Positions 43,604 through 52,210 of a DNA stretch of 64,000 nt are shown in pieces. How positions within the stretch are numbered: position 1 is the stretch's first letter; each line of letters begins with the position of its first letter. Position numbers and translations under genes: made by a program. The notes beneath the pieces were generated by a model. The model was not told the origin of the DNA. It made no database searches and saw nothing but the letters and a program-made list of their open reading frames with translations. The stretch is from an uncultured Flavobacteriaceae bacterium (GTDB lineage Bacteria > Bacteroidota > Bacteroidia > Flavobacteriales > Flavobacteriaceae), in contig CAJYAG010000001.1 in NCBI GenBank assembly GCA_913065125.1, forward strand, positions 1 through 64,000, written 5' to 3'.

Positions 43604-44605
43604 TTAATTATAACTTTGAGTGTATTCTTGTTGTAAAATATTGTCTTTTCCGCGCATTTGCATGGTAATTTTATGTGTTTTAAAATCAAATTTCAAGATT
43701 CCGAAACTTAATTCTGGCACAACCTTTCCAATTCTATTTGGATTTTCTTCACCTTTAAAGCCAGTATAAGAATGTGTTAATCCGCTTGATGTAAAATCTA
43801 CTAAAGGATATTTTAAACCTTCTATTTTTGTTGCAGAAAATTCAGAAATATGTCTATCTCCTGATATAATTACAACGCCTTTTGCATTGGAAGATTTAAT
43901 AATGTTTTTCATTTTATCTACTTCGTGCGGAAAAGTTCCCCAAGATTCAAAGCCATGTTTGTATGATAAAAGCTGAACACTGCTTACAACCACATTAAAG
44001 TCTGCTTTTGAATTTGATAATTCCTTTTGAAACCATTGCCATTGTTGTTCTCCTAACATTGTTCCTTCTCCATATTTATTTGGTTGATATCTTTTTCTTT
44101 TATCTTCAGAAATGGTTAATCCGCTTCTAAAATAACGTGTATCTAACACAATTACTTTAATACTTCCTTGTTGGGTTCTGTAAGTTTTTGTGTGATAAAC
44201 TCCTTCTTGTTTTCTTCTAGCATCCTCTTTAGGAACTTTTAAAAAATCTAAAAACTCTTGTTGACTTTCTTTCTTTTTATAAAATTCAACTCCGCCATCA
44301 TTTAAGCCATAATCATGATCGTCCCAAGTTGCTAAAACATCCACAGAACTGATAAATTCTTTGTATCCTTTTTGATTCCATTGCATGTTGTAATCTGCTC
44401 TTAATTTGGGCATACTATCAGTATCAGAATAGACATTGTCTCCGCCCCAAATCCAAACTTCAGGATTATTTTTAGCAATTTCTTGCCATAAAATATTTTC
44501 TACATATTGTTTGTTGCAGGAGCCAAAAGAAATGATAAACTCTTTATTTTTAGTATTGCAACTAAAGATGAATAAGATCGTTATTAAATAGATGATTTTT
44601 TTCAT
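43604..44605 (-). CDS. PhoD-like alkaline phosphatase/phosphodiesterase lipoprotein
   Basis: A 333-residue metallophosphatase of the PhoD family. A lipoprotein signal (YLITILFIFSC) is followed by FGSCNKQY, WIWGGDNVYSD, VLATWDDHDYGLNDGG and VVIISGDRHISEF, which supply the metal ligands. It acts in the periplasm or at the cell surface on phosphoesters, perhaps for phosphate supply. A TACATTTG box (44627-44634) lies 22 bases before the ATG. Confidence 0.92.
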   Translation of the reverse strand: MKKIIYLITILFIFSCNTKNKEFIISFGSCNKQYVENILWQEIAKNNPEVWIWGGDNVYSDTDSMPKLRADYNMQWNQKGYKEFISSVDVLATWDDHDYGLNDGGVEFYKKKESQQEFLDFLKVPKEDARRKQEGVYHTKTYRTQQGSIKVIVLDTRYFRSGLTISEDKRKRYQPNKYGEGTMLGEQQWQWFQKELSNSKADFNVVVSSVQLLSYKHGFESWGTFPHEVDKMKNIIKSSNAKGVVIISGDRHISEFSATKIEGLKYPLVDFTSSGLTHSYTGFKGEENPNRIGKVVPELSFGILKFDFKTHKITMQMRGKDNILQQEYTQSYN

Positions 44606-44626
44606 TTTTTCACGATTGATTTAACA

Positions 44627-44634
44627 CAAATGTA
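44627..44634 (-). promoter_or_regulatory. Candidate -7 box of the PhoD-like gene promoter
   Basis: The minus strand reads TACATTTG with TTT/TTG about 16-17 bases upstream. It overlaps the region that must also hold the promoter of the divergent nrnA operon (78 bases between the two start codons). Confidence 0.45.
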
Positions 44635-44683
44635 AGATTTAATTGTTTAGCAAATTTAGGATTATATCGTATATTCGCAACTT

Positions 44684-45715
44684 ATGGAGAAAGGACAATT
44701 ACATAAATTACAATCGTTTTTATCAACCCCAAAAAACATTGTGATTGTACCACACAGAAACCCAGACGGTGATGCAATGGGTTCAACGTTGGCGTTATGC
44801 CAATACTTTAATTCTAAGAAACATTCTGCAACAGTTGTTGCACCAAATGAGTATCCAGATTTTTTACGTTGGTTGCCAGGAAGTGAGGATGTGATTTTAT
44901 TTGACAAGCAAAATAAACAAGCAAAAAGAGCGATTGATACTTCTGATATTATTTTTTTACTAGATTTTAATGCGTTGCATAGAGTTGGAGACGACATGGC
45001 AAAAAAGTTAGAAACTTATGAAAATGATTTTGCTATGATAGATCATCATCAACAACCAGATGGCGTTGCTACCTATTTATATTCTGACACTTCAATTTGT
45101 TCTACAGCGCAAATGGTGTATCATTTTTTTGATATGTTACATGATACCGATGCAATTACAAAAGATATGGCGACGTGTTTGTACACAGGAATAATGACTG
45201 ATACAGGTTCGTTTCGTTTTAGATCTACAACAAGTGAAACACATAGAATTGTTGCTAAATTAATTGAAAAAGGAGCAGAAAATGATAAAATTCACAGCAA
45301 TGTATATGATGCTAATTCGTACAATAGATTGTTGTTACTCGGACAAGCATTAACCAATTTAAAGATTTTTCCAGAATATAAAACGGCTTTTATCACGCTT
45401 TCTGAAAAAGAAAAGAAGAAATTTAATTATAAAAAAGGAGATACAGAAGGAGTTGTAAATTATGCACTTTCTTTACATGATATTGTTTTTGCAGCCATTT
45501 TTATTGAAGATGAAGAGCAAAAAATAATTAAGATATCTTTCCGTTCTAAAGGTGAGTTTTCTGTAAATCAGTTTGCAAGAAATTATTTTAATGGTGGCGG
45601 ACACGATAATGCAGCTGGAGGAAAATCTGATCTTTCGCTTAAAAAAACAGTTGCGTATTTTACATCATTATTACCAAATTATAAAAATGAATTACAGAAT
45701 TCTTATGAAGCATAA
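44684..45715 (+). CDS. nrnA: Bifunctional oligoribonuclease / PAP phosphatase NrnA (DHH family)
   Basis: A 343-residue DHH/DHHA1 phosphoesterase that degrades nano-RNA and can dephosphorylate 3'-phosphoadenosine 5'-phosphate. Motifs are VPHRNPDGDAMGSTLAL, LLDFNALHRVGD, MIDHHQQPDG (the DHH), and the DHHA1 GGGHDNAAGGKSD. It leads an operon: gldI starts within its last codons, and three more genes follow with gaps of 3-16 bases. Confidence 0.94.
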   Translation: MEKGQLHKLQSFLSTPKNIVIVPHRNPDGDAMGSTLALCQYFNSKKHSATVVAPNEYPDFLRWLPGSEDVILFDKQNKQAKRAIDTSDIIFLLDFNALHRVGDDMAKKLETYENDFAMIDHHQQPDGVATYLYSDTSICSTAQMVYHFFDMLHDTDAITKDMATCLYTGIMTDTGSFRFRSTTSETHRIVAKLIEKGAENDKIHSNVYDANSYNRLLLLGQALTNLKIFPEYKTAFITLSEKEKKKFNYKKGDTEGVVNYALSLHDIVFAAIFIEDEEQKIIKISFRSKGEFSVNQFARNYFNGGGHDNAAGGKSDLSLKKTVAYFTSLLPNYKNELQNSYEA

Positions 45716-46241
45716 TACCATTTTGTTGTTATGTGTAATATTACTTTTTTCTTGTAAAGAGCAAGAAGCAAGAAGACCTGTTATTCAAAAAACCGCAACT
45801 ATATTTTCTGAAACAATAGAACAAAATAAAAAGTTGATTGCATTAGAAAATAATGTTATAGAAAACTATCTTGCACAAGATTCTACCAAGCAATATAATG
45901 TTGCAACTAACGGGTTTTGGTATTCTTATGTTACAAAGAAAGAAACAGAATCACCAACTCCTAAAATTGGTGATGTTGTAGAAATATCTTACGATATAAC
46001 AGATTTATACGGCAGCGTTTTTTACACTAAAGAAGAATTAGGAATTAAGAATTATAAAATAGACAAAGAAGACTTTATTCCAGGGATACAAGAAGGAATT
46101 AAGTTGATGAAAATAGGAGAAACCATTACTTTTGTCATTCCGTCATACAGAGCTTTTGGCTTGGTGGGCGATGAACATAAAATAGGAATCAATCAAACAA
46201 TAAAAAGTACAGTAACATTAATATCAATCAAACAAAATTAA
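45705..46241 (+). CDS. gldI: Gliding motility lipoprotein GldI (FKBP-type prolyl isomerase)
   Basis: A 178-residue lipoprotein (LLLCVILLFSC, Cys17) with a C-terminal FKBP domain (GDVVEISYDITDLYGSVFYTKEE, FIPGIQEGIKLMKIGETITFVIPSYRAFG). It matches GldI, one of the lipoproteins needed for gliding and type IX secretion in Flavobacterium. The ATG at 45705 overlaps the nrnA stop by 11 bases; an upstream in-frame ATG at 45573 lies well inside nrnA and is rejected. Presumably it helps fold gliding or secretion proteins in the periplasm. Confidence 0.9.
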   Translation: MKHNTILLLCVILLFSCKEQEARRPVIQKTATIFSETIEQNKKLIALENNVIENYLAQDSTKQYNVATNGFWYSYVTKKETESPTPKIGDVVEISYDITDLYGSVFYTKEELGIKNYKIDKEDFIPGIQEGIKLMKIGETITFVIPSYRAFGLVGDEHKIGINQTIKSTVTLISIKQN

Positions 46242-46244
46242 AAA

Positions 46245-46970
46245 ATGAAAATTTTTAAATTATTAATATTTGCATTATTAAGTTTATCAATAGTTTCTTG
46301 TAAAAACAACTACAACACAAAAAAATTAGATTCAAAAATAGATTCTGTTAGTTATGCTTTAGGAGTTGACTTGGCAGTGAAGCTAAAAGACAACTTTGGA
46401 AAATTAGATTCAGACTTATTTATTCAAGGTTATTTAAATGCCATAGACTCTTCTGGTTTATTATTAAAACCTCAAGATTTAACCATTATAAATGCGTATG
46501 CACAACAAAGAAGAATCGAAGAAATAAATAGGCAACAATTAGAATCTAAAGCGGCAGTTGAGAAAAAATTTGGAGAAGTTAAAAGGTTAGGAGAAGAGTT
46601 TTTAGCCTATAATAAGAATAAGGATGGAATAATTACCACAAAAAGTGGATTGCAATACAAAGTCTTAAAAGAAGGAAAAGGAGAGAAACCAACTGAAGCT
46701 TCAACAGTAAAGGTGCATTATACAGGAAAATTAATTAACGGAGCTGTTTTTGAAAGCACTAGAAGCAATAAAAAACCTTCAGAATTTAAAGTAAACGGTG
46801 TTATAAAAGGCTGGACAGAAGGATTGCAATTAATGAAAGAAGGTGCTCAATATCGTTTCTTTATTCCGCAAGAACTGGCTTATGGTTCAACGTATAAAAG
46901 CAAATTAATTCAGCCATTTACTGCATTGGTATTTGATCTAGAATTGATAGAAATCGTAAAAACTAAATAA
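46245..46970 (+). CDS. FKBP-type prolyl isomerase lipoprotein with FKBP_N domain
   Basis: A 241-residue lipoprotein (LLIFALLSLSIVSC). An N-terminal helical dimerisation region (DSVSYALGVDLAVKLKDNFG, DLFIQGYLNAID) resembles the FkpA/Mip type, and the C-terminal FKBP domain contains KVHYTGKLINGAVFESTRSN and GWTEGLQLMKEGAQYRFFIP. It lies 3 bases after gldI. It probably acts as a periplasmic foldase. Confidence 0.93.
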   Translation: MKIFKLLIFALLSLSIVSCKNNYNTKKLDSKIDSVSYALGVDLAVKLKDNFGKLDSDLFIQGYLNAIDSSGLLLKPQDLTIINAYAQQRRIEEINRQQLESKAAVEKKFGEVKRLGEEFLAYNKNKDGIITTKSGLQYKVLKEGKGEKPTEASTVKVHYTGKLINGAVFESTRSNKKPSEFKVNGVIKGWTEGLQLMKEGAQYRFFIPQELAYGSTYKSKLIQPFTALVFDLELIEIVKTK

Positions 46971-46986
46971 ACAATCAATACAAATT

Positions 46987-48060
46987 ATGAAATTTTTTAA
47001 ATTATTTTTTGTAGTTGCAATATTACTTGTGGCTGCTTGTAAACCAGCAAAATACCCTGACTTAAAAGACGGGTTATATGCAGATATTGAAACAAATAAA
47101 GGAGACATTGTGTTAAAATTATACCAAGAAGATGTGCCTTTGGCAGTTTCTAACTTCGTTTCTTTAGCAGAAGGTGATAATCCAAGTGTTACAGATTCAT
47201 TAAAGGGTAAAAAATATTATGACGGATTATTATTTCATAGAGTTTTAAAAGATTTTATGATTCAAGGTGGTGATCCTTTAGCAAACGGAACTGGTGGTCC
47301 AGGTTATGTTTTTGAAGATGAATTTCCAAGAGATTCTTTAGGGAATTTTAAATACAAACACGATGCTGCAGGAGTGTTGTCTATGGCAAATGGTGGTCCT
47401 GGATTAAACGGAAGCCAGTTTTTTATCACACATAAAGAAACGCCTTGGTTAGACGGAGTCCATTCTGTTTTTGGAAAAGTTGAAAAAGGACAAGACATTG
47501 TAAATCTAATTGAAGCAAGAGACACCATTAAACATGTAACCATAATTAGAGTTGGAAGTAGAGCAAACAAATTTGATGCAGCAAAAGTGTTTGAAACAGA
47601 AATGAAAAATTCTGTAGCTGCAAAACAAAAAAGAATCGAAGAAGCTGAAAAAGCTGAAGTTGCTAGATACAATCAGTTTTTAATAGACAAAGAAGTTTTT
47701 CAGAAAGCACAAGGAATTGATAAAGCAAAAAAAACAGCTTCAGGTTTACATATTTTAACACTTAAAAAAGGAAAAGGAAAAAAGTTTTCTCCAACTACAC
47801 AAACAACAATTCATTATAACATGTTGTTAGCTGATGGAAAATCAATTCAATCTACATTTGGTAGAGATCCTTTTACATTTACATTAAGTCAACAACCAAT
47901 GATTCCGGGAGTTAATGAAGCAATTTTAGAAATGAGAGAAGGAGATAAAGCTCGTTTATTTATCCCTTATAACTTAGGTTATGGAGATAAAGCATACGGA
48001 CCTTTCCCTGCAAAATCTGATTTGGTTTTTGAACTAGAAATTTTAAAAGTAGGAAAGTAA
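46987..48060 (+). CDS. Cyclophilin-FKBP fusion lipoprotein (dual-family immunophilin)
   Basis: A 357-residue lipoprotein (Cys19 in ILLVAACKPAKYPD). Residues about 30-185 are a cyclophilin domain (LFHRVLKDFMIQGGDPLANGTGG, GVLSMANGGPGLNGSQFFITHKETPWLDGVHSVFG). A helical linker with Lys/Glu repeats follows, and residues about 250-357 are an FKBP domain (HYNMLLADGKSIQSTFGRDP, MIPGVNEAILEMREGDKARLFIPY). Fusions of the two unrelated isomerase families are known as dual-family immunophilins and have been described from Flavobacterium. It continues the gldI operon. Confidence 0.93.
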   Translation: MKFFKLFFVVAILLVAACKPAKYPDLKDGLYADIETNKGDIVLKLYQEDVPLAVSNFVSLAEGDNPSVTDSLKGKKYYDGLLFHRVLKDFMIQGGDPLANGTGGPGYVFEDEFPRDSLGNFKYKHDAAGVLSMANGGPGLNGSQFFITHKETPWLDGVHSVFGKVEKGQDIVNLIEARDTIKHVTIIRVGSRANKFDAAKVFETEMKNSVAAKQKRIEEAEKAEVARYNQFLIDKEVFQKAQGIDKAKKTASGLHILTLKKGKGKKFSPTTQTTIHYNMLLADGKSIQSTFGRDPFTFTLSQQPMIPGVNEAILEMREGDKARLFIPYNLGYGDKAYGPFPAKSDLVFELEILKVGK

Positions 48061-48063
48061 TAG

Positions 48064-48627
48064 ATGTTTGATATCTTAATACAAAAAGACAAACAATTAC
48101 TAATCTATTTAAATAGTTTAGGAAGCGAACAATGGGATCCGTTTTGGTTGTTTATAACAAATCAATTCAATTGGGCTCCCTTGTTTTTGCTGATTATCTT
48201 TTTGATTTTTAAGAAATTTGGTTGGAAAAAAGGCGGATTTATTTTCCTTTTTGTCATCTTATTGATTGCTTTTTCTGATCAATTTACAAACCTAATTCGT
48301 GGTATTTTTGAACGCTTAAGACCCAACAACGATGCAAGTATCAATGCTGTATTAAGAACGTTGATAACTCCGCAGAGTTATAGTTTTACATCTGGTCATG
48401 CAACCACATCAATGACATTTTCTGTATTTGCTTATTTCTTATTTAAAGACAGTTATAAATACATGAAATTCATATTTATATTTCCAATTTTCTTTGCGTA
48501 TAGCAGATTGTATTTAGGAGTTCACTTTCCGATAGATATCTTAACTGGCGCAACCATTGGAACAATTATAGGTTTTTTTGCATTTAAATTGCAAGCATTA
48601 TTGACAAGAAAATTTTTTGAAAAGTAA
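48064..48627 (+). CDS. PAP2-family membrane phosphatase
   Basis: A 187-residue membrane protein with about five segments and the three acid-phosphatase motifs: a motif 1 variant (RGIFERLRPNND), SYSFTSGHATTS (motif 2) and SRLYLGVHFPIDILTG (motif 3). It would dephosphorylate a lipid phosphate such as undecaprenyl pyrophosphate or phosphatidate. It lies 3 bases after the immunophilin gene and ends the operon. Confidence 0.92.
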   Translation: MFDILIQKDKQLLIYLNSLGSEQWDPFWLFITNQFNWAPLFLLIIFLIFKKFGWKKGGFIFLFVILLIAFSDQFTNLIRGIFERLRPNNDASINAVLRTLITPQSYSFTSGHATTSMTFSVFAYFLFKDSYKYMKFIFIFPIFFAYSRLYLGVHFPIDILTGATIGTIIGFFAFKLQALLTRKFFEK

Positions 48628-48630
48628 AGT

Positions 48631-48706
48631 TGTCATTTCGAGCGAAATGAAATGAAGTTGAGAAATCTTATTGATGAGATTCCTCCGTTTTACAGTCGGA
48701 ATGATA
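48631..48706. repeat. Interspersed imperfect palindrome (TGTCATTTCGAG family)
   Basis: It starts TGTCATTTCGAGCGAAATGA, passes through GAGAAATCTTATTGATGAGATT and ends TACAGTCGGAATGATA, so the outer arms pair imperfectly. It fills the gap between the convergent PAP2 and LtaS-like genes and may double as a transcript end. Confidence 0.75.
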
Positions 48707-48728
48707 GTGAAAATATAATGAGAACTAC

Positions 48729-50729
48729 TTATTTAGTTTTCTTGTTGTTATAATACAAGTACTTTGTAGCATTGTAATAACCTCTTAAAAGGCTATCCAT
48801 TTGTTTGGTAACATTTGGATGGTCTTTTTTTATGTCCGTTAAATCGGCTCCATTAAAATCGTACAAACCAGAGGTATTTGATACCGTGGTTAATGTATAA
48901 TAATAATTGTTTTGTAGTAAACTAATTGCAGGTTCGCCATTAATTGCTTGATATAAAAAAGCAAAATCTGTTGCTTGTAGAGAATCCAACGCATTAGAAC
49001 CCAAGGTGTAATTTGTATACTTGATGTTTGCCAAACTCGCAGCAGTTGGTAAAACATCTACCAATTTTGTAAACTTCGGATATATTTTTGATGCTATAAG
49101 TTTTGGAGCGTGAATAAAAAACGGAACGTGATGTACAACGGTTCCTAAAGCGGTTTCTTTCTTTGCTAAAAAATCAACAGGATTCATCGCTGTATTATGA
49201 TCTCCAAAAAACAAGAAAATAGTATTGTCGTAATAACCAGCTTCTTTTGCACGTTTTAAAAAGACATCCACATTAAAATCTAAATACCGCAACGCATTGA
49301 TTTGTGCGACCGATTTAAAACCAGATCTTTCTAACAATTCTTTACTGATTTCATCTTTTGCTAAAGGTCTATAACTTCCTTTTTGATCAGGAACTGTAAA
49401 CGGCATGTGATTGGTTGCTGTTTGTATGTATGCAATAAAAGGTTTGTTTTGTTGATGCAATTTTCGCAATTCTTTGTCAGATTCTTTAAACAACTCATAG
49501 TCGTCAATTCCCCAAACATCTGCTCGGTTTTCTTCTTGATAACTGCCTTCTTCAAAGATTTTTAAATCGGTAATATTCGATTGAAAAATTCCGCGAATAT
49601 TTGCCCAATTGGCACTTCCGCCTAAAAAATATAATTTTTCATAATTATCAAACTGATCAAAAATAATACGTTGGTCAATTACCATCGGATTACGTGATGC
49701 CGTTTCTACATTGTCTACATCTGGTAAACCCGTAATGCTTGCAAAAACACTCCCTGCGGTTCCTGCTTTGTGCACGTAAAAATTGGTAAAATTGGCGCTG
49801 TGTTTTAAAATGCTGTCCATCTTCGGAGTTGTATTCACTGGATTGCCATAATAACTCATAGGCGCAGCTCCTAAAGATTCTAGCATTACAATTACTACGT
49901 TTGGTTTTGTGGTGATAGAATCGTTTCTTAAAACCCTTCTTTGAAAGGATAATGAATCTTTTGGTAAGTGCAATTGTTTGGCAACTGTCGGATAATATTT
50001 TTTTGTTTTTTCAATGTCAAATCCATCACTTCTAAACGCAAAACTGTCGTAGAAATATAAAATAGGATTCAACGCAAACTGATTTACCGATTGATTTTTA
50101 GAAAAGAACGCCTGACTCCAACGTAACGGATAATGCGTAAAGCTGTTGTAAATAAAGAATGTCAATACAAAAAACGGAATTACAATAAAAAAGGCTTTCT
50201 TCTTTTTAGAAATTGGAGTAGTAGCTACAGCAAATTTAGTATAGACAAACAAGTTGTATTTATAAATTATAACTCCTAAAATAAGCAACCCAAACAAGCC
50301 TTTATACACTGGATAACTTTCAAACAATACTTGTGTAGAAATATCTAGATTGCTTAAAAAACGCAACGAAGCAGCATCTAAACGAATGTTTAAATAATCG
50401 TAATAACCAAAATCTACCAAGTAAAATAATGTGAGTACCAAGTAGAAAACGGTAAAATAAATGGTGCTAATGTTTTTGTAAATCGTGTGTTTAAAAAAAC
50501 GTTGATTGACAATAAACAATAAGATTGCTATTGGAAAAACCACCAAGGTTGCCAACTTGATATCAAAACGAATACCCAAACCAAAAGCTTGTTGTATTTC
50601 TGAAGTTGATACCGAATTTAATTGTGCAAAAAAGAAATAGAACACCAACCGAAACAACAATGCAAAAACTGCAATAGAAAAGAGTTGTAGAAAAAGGTAT
50701 TTTATATAAGTAGGTATTCTTTGTTGCAT
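48729..50729 (-). CDS. LtaS-like membrane sulfatase-fold phosphotransferase
   Basis: A 666-residue protein with five N-terminal membrane segments and a large extracytoplasmic sulfatase domain. Key stretches are PNVVIVMLESLGAAPMSYYG (first metal ligand Glu), the nucleophile region VHKAGTAGSVFASITGLPDV and the metal site TIFLFFGDHNTAM. The architecture is that of lipoteichoic acid synthase and of OpgB or phosphoethanolamine transferases. Lipoteichoic acid is not expected in this phylum, so transfer of a phospho-headgroup to a glycan or lipid is more likely. The ATG at 50729 (MQQRIPTYIKY) is preferred over one 7 codons upstream. Confidence 0.9.
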   Translation of the reverse strand: MQQRIPTYIKYLFLQLFSIAVFALLFRLVFYFFFAQLNSVSTSEIQQAFGLGIRFDIKLATLVVFPIAILLFIVNQRFFKHTIYKNISTIYFTVFYLVLTLFYLVDFGYYDYLNIRLDAASLRFLSNLDISTQVLFESYPVYKGLFGLLILGVIIYKYNLFVYTKFAVATTPISKKKKAFFIVIPFFVLTFFIYNSFTHYPLRWSQAFFSKNQSVNQFALNPILYFYDSFAFRSDGFDIEKTKKYYPTVAKQLHLPKDSLSFQRRVLRNDSITTKPNVVIVMLESLGAAPMSYYGNPVNTTPKMDSILKHSANFTNFYVHKAGTAGSVFASITGLPDVDNVETASRNPMVIDQRIIFDQFDNYEKLYFLGGSANWANIRGIFQSNITDLKIFEEGSYQEENRADVWGIDDYELFKESDKELRKLHQQNKPFIAYIQTATNHMPFTVPDQKGSYRPLAKDEISKELLERSGFKSVAQINALRYLDFNVDVFLKRAKEAGYYDNTIFLFFGDHNTAMNPVDFLAKKETALGTVVHHVPFFIHAPKLIASKIYPKFTKLVDVLPTAASLANIKYTNYTLGSNALDSLQATDFAFLYQAINGEPAISLLQNNYYYTLTTVSNTSGLYDFNGADLTDIKKDHPNVTKQMDSLLRGYYNATKYLYYNNKKTK

Positions 50730-50827
50730 CTTGTTTTTTAGAAAAAGCAAAGATATTGAATTTTGTCTGATGAACTAAAGGAATGTTTTTCAGCTCAGTT
50801 CTTGCTACACTTATGCTATTTTAGGAA

Positions 50828-51538
50828 TTAGGTAATTAAATATTTATATGATAATCCTATCAAAATAGATAAACCAAAACTAACTAATGATCCAATAAGC
50901 ATATATTCCGTTAGTTTTCTGTCTTTTGCCCTTGAAAGGTCACCAAACCTAAAAACCGATTTAGCTGCAATCAGTAATCCAATTGCACTCCATTGATTTA
51001 ATATTATAAAACTAAAAACAAAAAGACGTTCTAATACTCCAATATACATCCCTGCATTTTGTAATGAATCATTAGAGTTATCTTCTTCTAAATTCCATTT
51101 GCTCATGATCATTTTCATAATAATTGAAGCTACAAATGTAACAGTAAGTAAAGCTAGTATTAATAGTAAAGATTCTTTTGAATATAGCTCCTCGATATTT
51201 ATTTTGTATGGATATTTAATGTAGACAACACTACTTATTATGATCAAATGTAATATTTGATCTAAAAAGAATAGCATTCTATTATTTATTTTATTGGTAA
51301 GGTTTATTTTAATCAAATCGATAACAACATGGCTAATTACAATTACTAATACATAAGGCCAATAAGACCAATTAAATTTTAGTAATACAAATAGTGCTAT
51401 TAAATGAACTAAACCATGAAGGTATAAGAATATTGATTTATGCTTATTTAGGTTTTTATCTCTAACCCATCTATTAGGTTGTAATACGAAATCACCAATT
51501 ATATGAGCAATTAGCAATTGAATTATAAAAATTATCAT
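50828..51538 (-). CDS. DUF3307 integral membrane protein
   Basis: A 236-residue protein with about seven membrane segments. The start (IIQLLIAHIIGDFVLQPNRWV) holds the HxxxDFxLQ signature of DUF3307, followed by KHKSIFLYLHGLVHLIALF and HVVIDLIKI, with several intramembrane His and Asp residues. The function is unknown. Its ATG overlaps the satD stop by 4 bases, so the pair is translationally coupled and under the satD promoter. Confidence 0.87.
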   Translation of the reverse strand: MIIFIIQLLIAHIIGDFVLQPNRWVRDKNLNKHKSIFLYLHGLVHLIALFVLLKFNWSYWPYVLVIVISHVVIDLIKINLTNKINNRMLFFLDQILHLIIISSVVYIKYPYKINIEELYSKESLLLILALLTVTFVASIIMKMIMSKWNLEEDNSNDSLQNAGMYIGVLERLFVFSFIILNQWSAIGLLIAAKSVFRFGDLSRAKDRKLTEYMLIGSLVSFGLSILIGLSYKYLIT

Positions 51539-52134
51539 AACTTATAAATTTGAGCTTTATAATAACTGTTCATGTTCATAATTTCTTCAAATCCACCTCT
51601 TTTGAGTGCCTCACTAATACTACTTTGTGATTTATTTAGAAGCTTTGCGATTTCCTTTTGTTTTGTTTCAGAGTTTTCAATAATTGTTTTAATCACTTCT
51701 GAAACTGTACTACTCCAATTATTTGCCGTTAATAATGCTAAACCTAGCATTGTGTTAAAAGTTGTATCAAAAGCTGGGTTGTGTGATTTAATTGCAAGAG
51801 TTTGTTTTTTTAATGATTCAAAACATTCTCCTGATCGTACGTAAGCTGAGCCATTTGACTCTGTAGTTTTATCGGAGTTATATTTTATTTCTCCAACTCC
51901 AATTCCCATTCGAACGTCTTGTGTTTTTGTTTGTTTAATCGCTGATTTAATATGAAAAGCTGCTAAAATTGCGTTTTTTGGGGAGATTGATAATTGAAAA
52001 CTATCGCCTCTAAATATTTCCCAATCTGCAGGTTCTTGACCATATTGATTTAAAACTTCTTTTAGTAGAGGTAACCATATTTCAACCTCTCCTTTTCTTG
52101 AGTTAATTATATCGCCAGTTATTATTGCTATCAT
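51535..52134 (-). CDS. satD: SatD-family protein: palm-like domain plus C-terminal HTH
   Basis: A 199-residue SatD-family protein. The N-terminal domain (about 1-110) has features that recall class III nucleotidyl cyclase folds: IITGDIINSRKG with Asp8, FRGDSFQLSI with Asp44, RMGIGVGEI (75-83) and NGSAYVRSGE (94-103). A C-terminal helix-turn-helix (KQKEIAKLLNKSQSSISEAL, about 158-177) would bind DNA. The ATG at 52134 is favoured because upstream in-frame codons run into the promoter. No biochemical role is established for the family; the cyclase resemblance is my inference. The promoter carries duplicated palindromic sites, which suggests self-control. Confidence 0.85.
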   Translation of the reverse strand: MIAIITGDIINSRKGEVEIWLPLLKEVLNQYGQEPADWEIFRGDSFQLSISPKNAILAAFHIKSAIKQTKTQDVRMGIGVGEIKYNSDKTTESNGSAYVRSGECFESLKKQTLAIKSHNPAFDTTFNTMLGLALLTANNWSSTVSEVIKTIIENSETKQKEIAKLLNKSQSSISEALKRGGFEEIMNMNSYYKAQIYKL

Positions 52135-52148
52135 TTTTTTGTTTCTTA

Positions 52149-52179
52149 CAAATATATCGCATTTAAACCCGATATCCAA
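52149..52179 (-). promoter_or_regulatory. Promoter of the satD-DUF3307 operon
   Basis: On the minus strand TTG (52179-52177), a 20-base spacer and TATATTTG (52156-52149) match the Bacteroidota consensus closely. The ATG follows about 15 bases after the -7 box. The -33 element lies inside an inverted repeat (CCGATAT at 52169-52175, ATATCGG at 52182-52188). Confidence 0.72.
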
Positions 52180-52182
52180 ACA

Positions 52183-52200
52183 TATCGGCTCTGTATCCGA
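52183..52200. promoter_or_regulatory. Candidate operator, site 1 (TATCGGCT-N2-type)
   Basis: TATCGGCTCTGTATCCGA carries inverted TCGG and CCGA half-sites 8 bases apart. It matches site 2 in 16 of 18 positions and lies just upstream of the -33 element of the satD promoter. Confidence 0.6.
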
Positions 52201-52210
52201 TTTTATTGAT

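Noticed and set aside
45573..45704. Longer start for gldI
   Set aside because: The extension lies inside nrnA and would put 44 non-hydrophobic residues before the lipoprotein signal.
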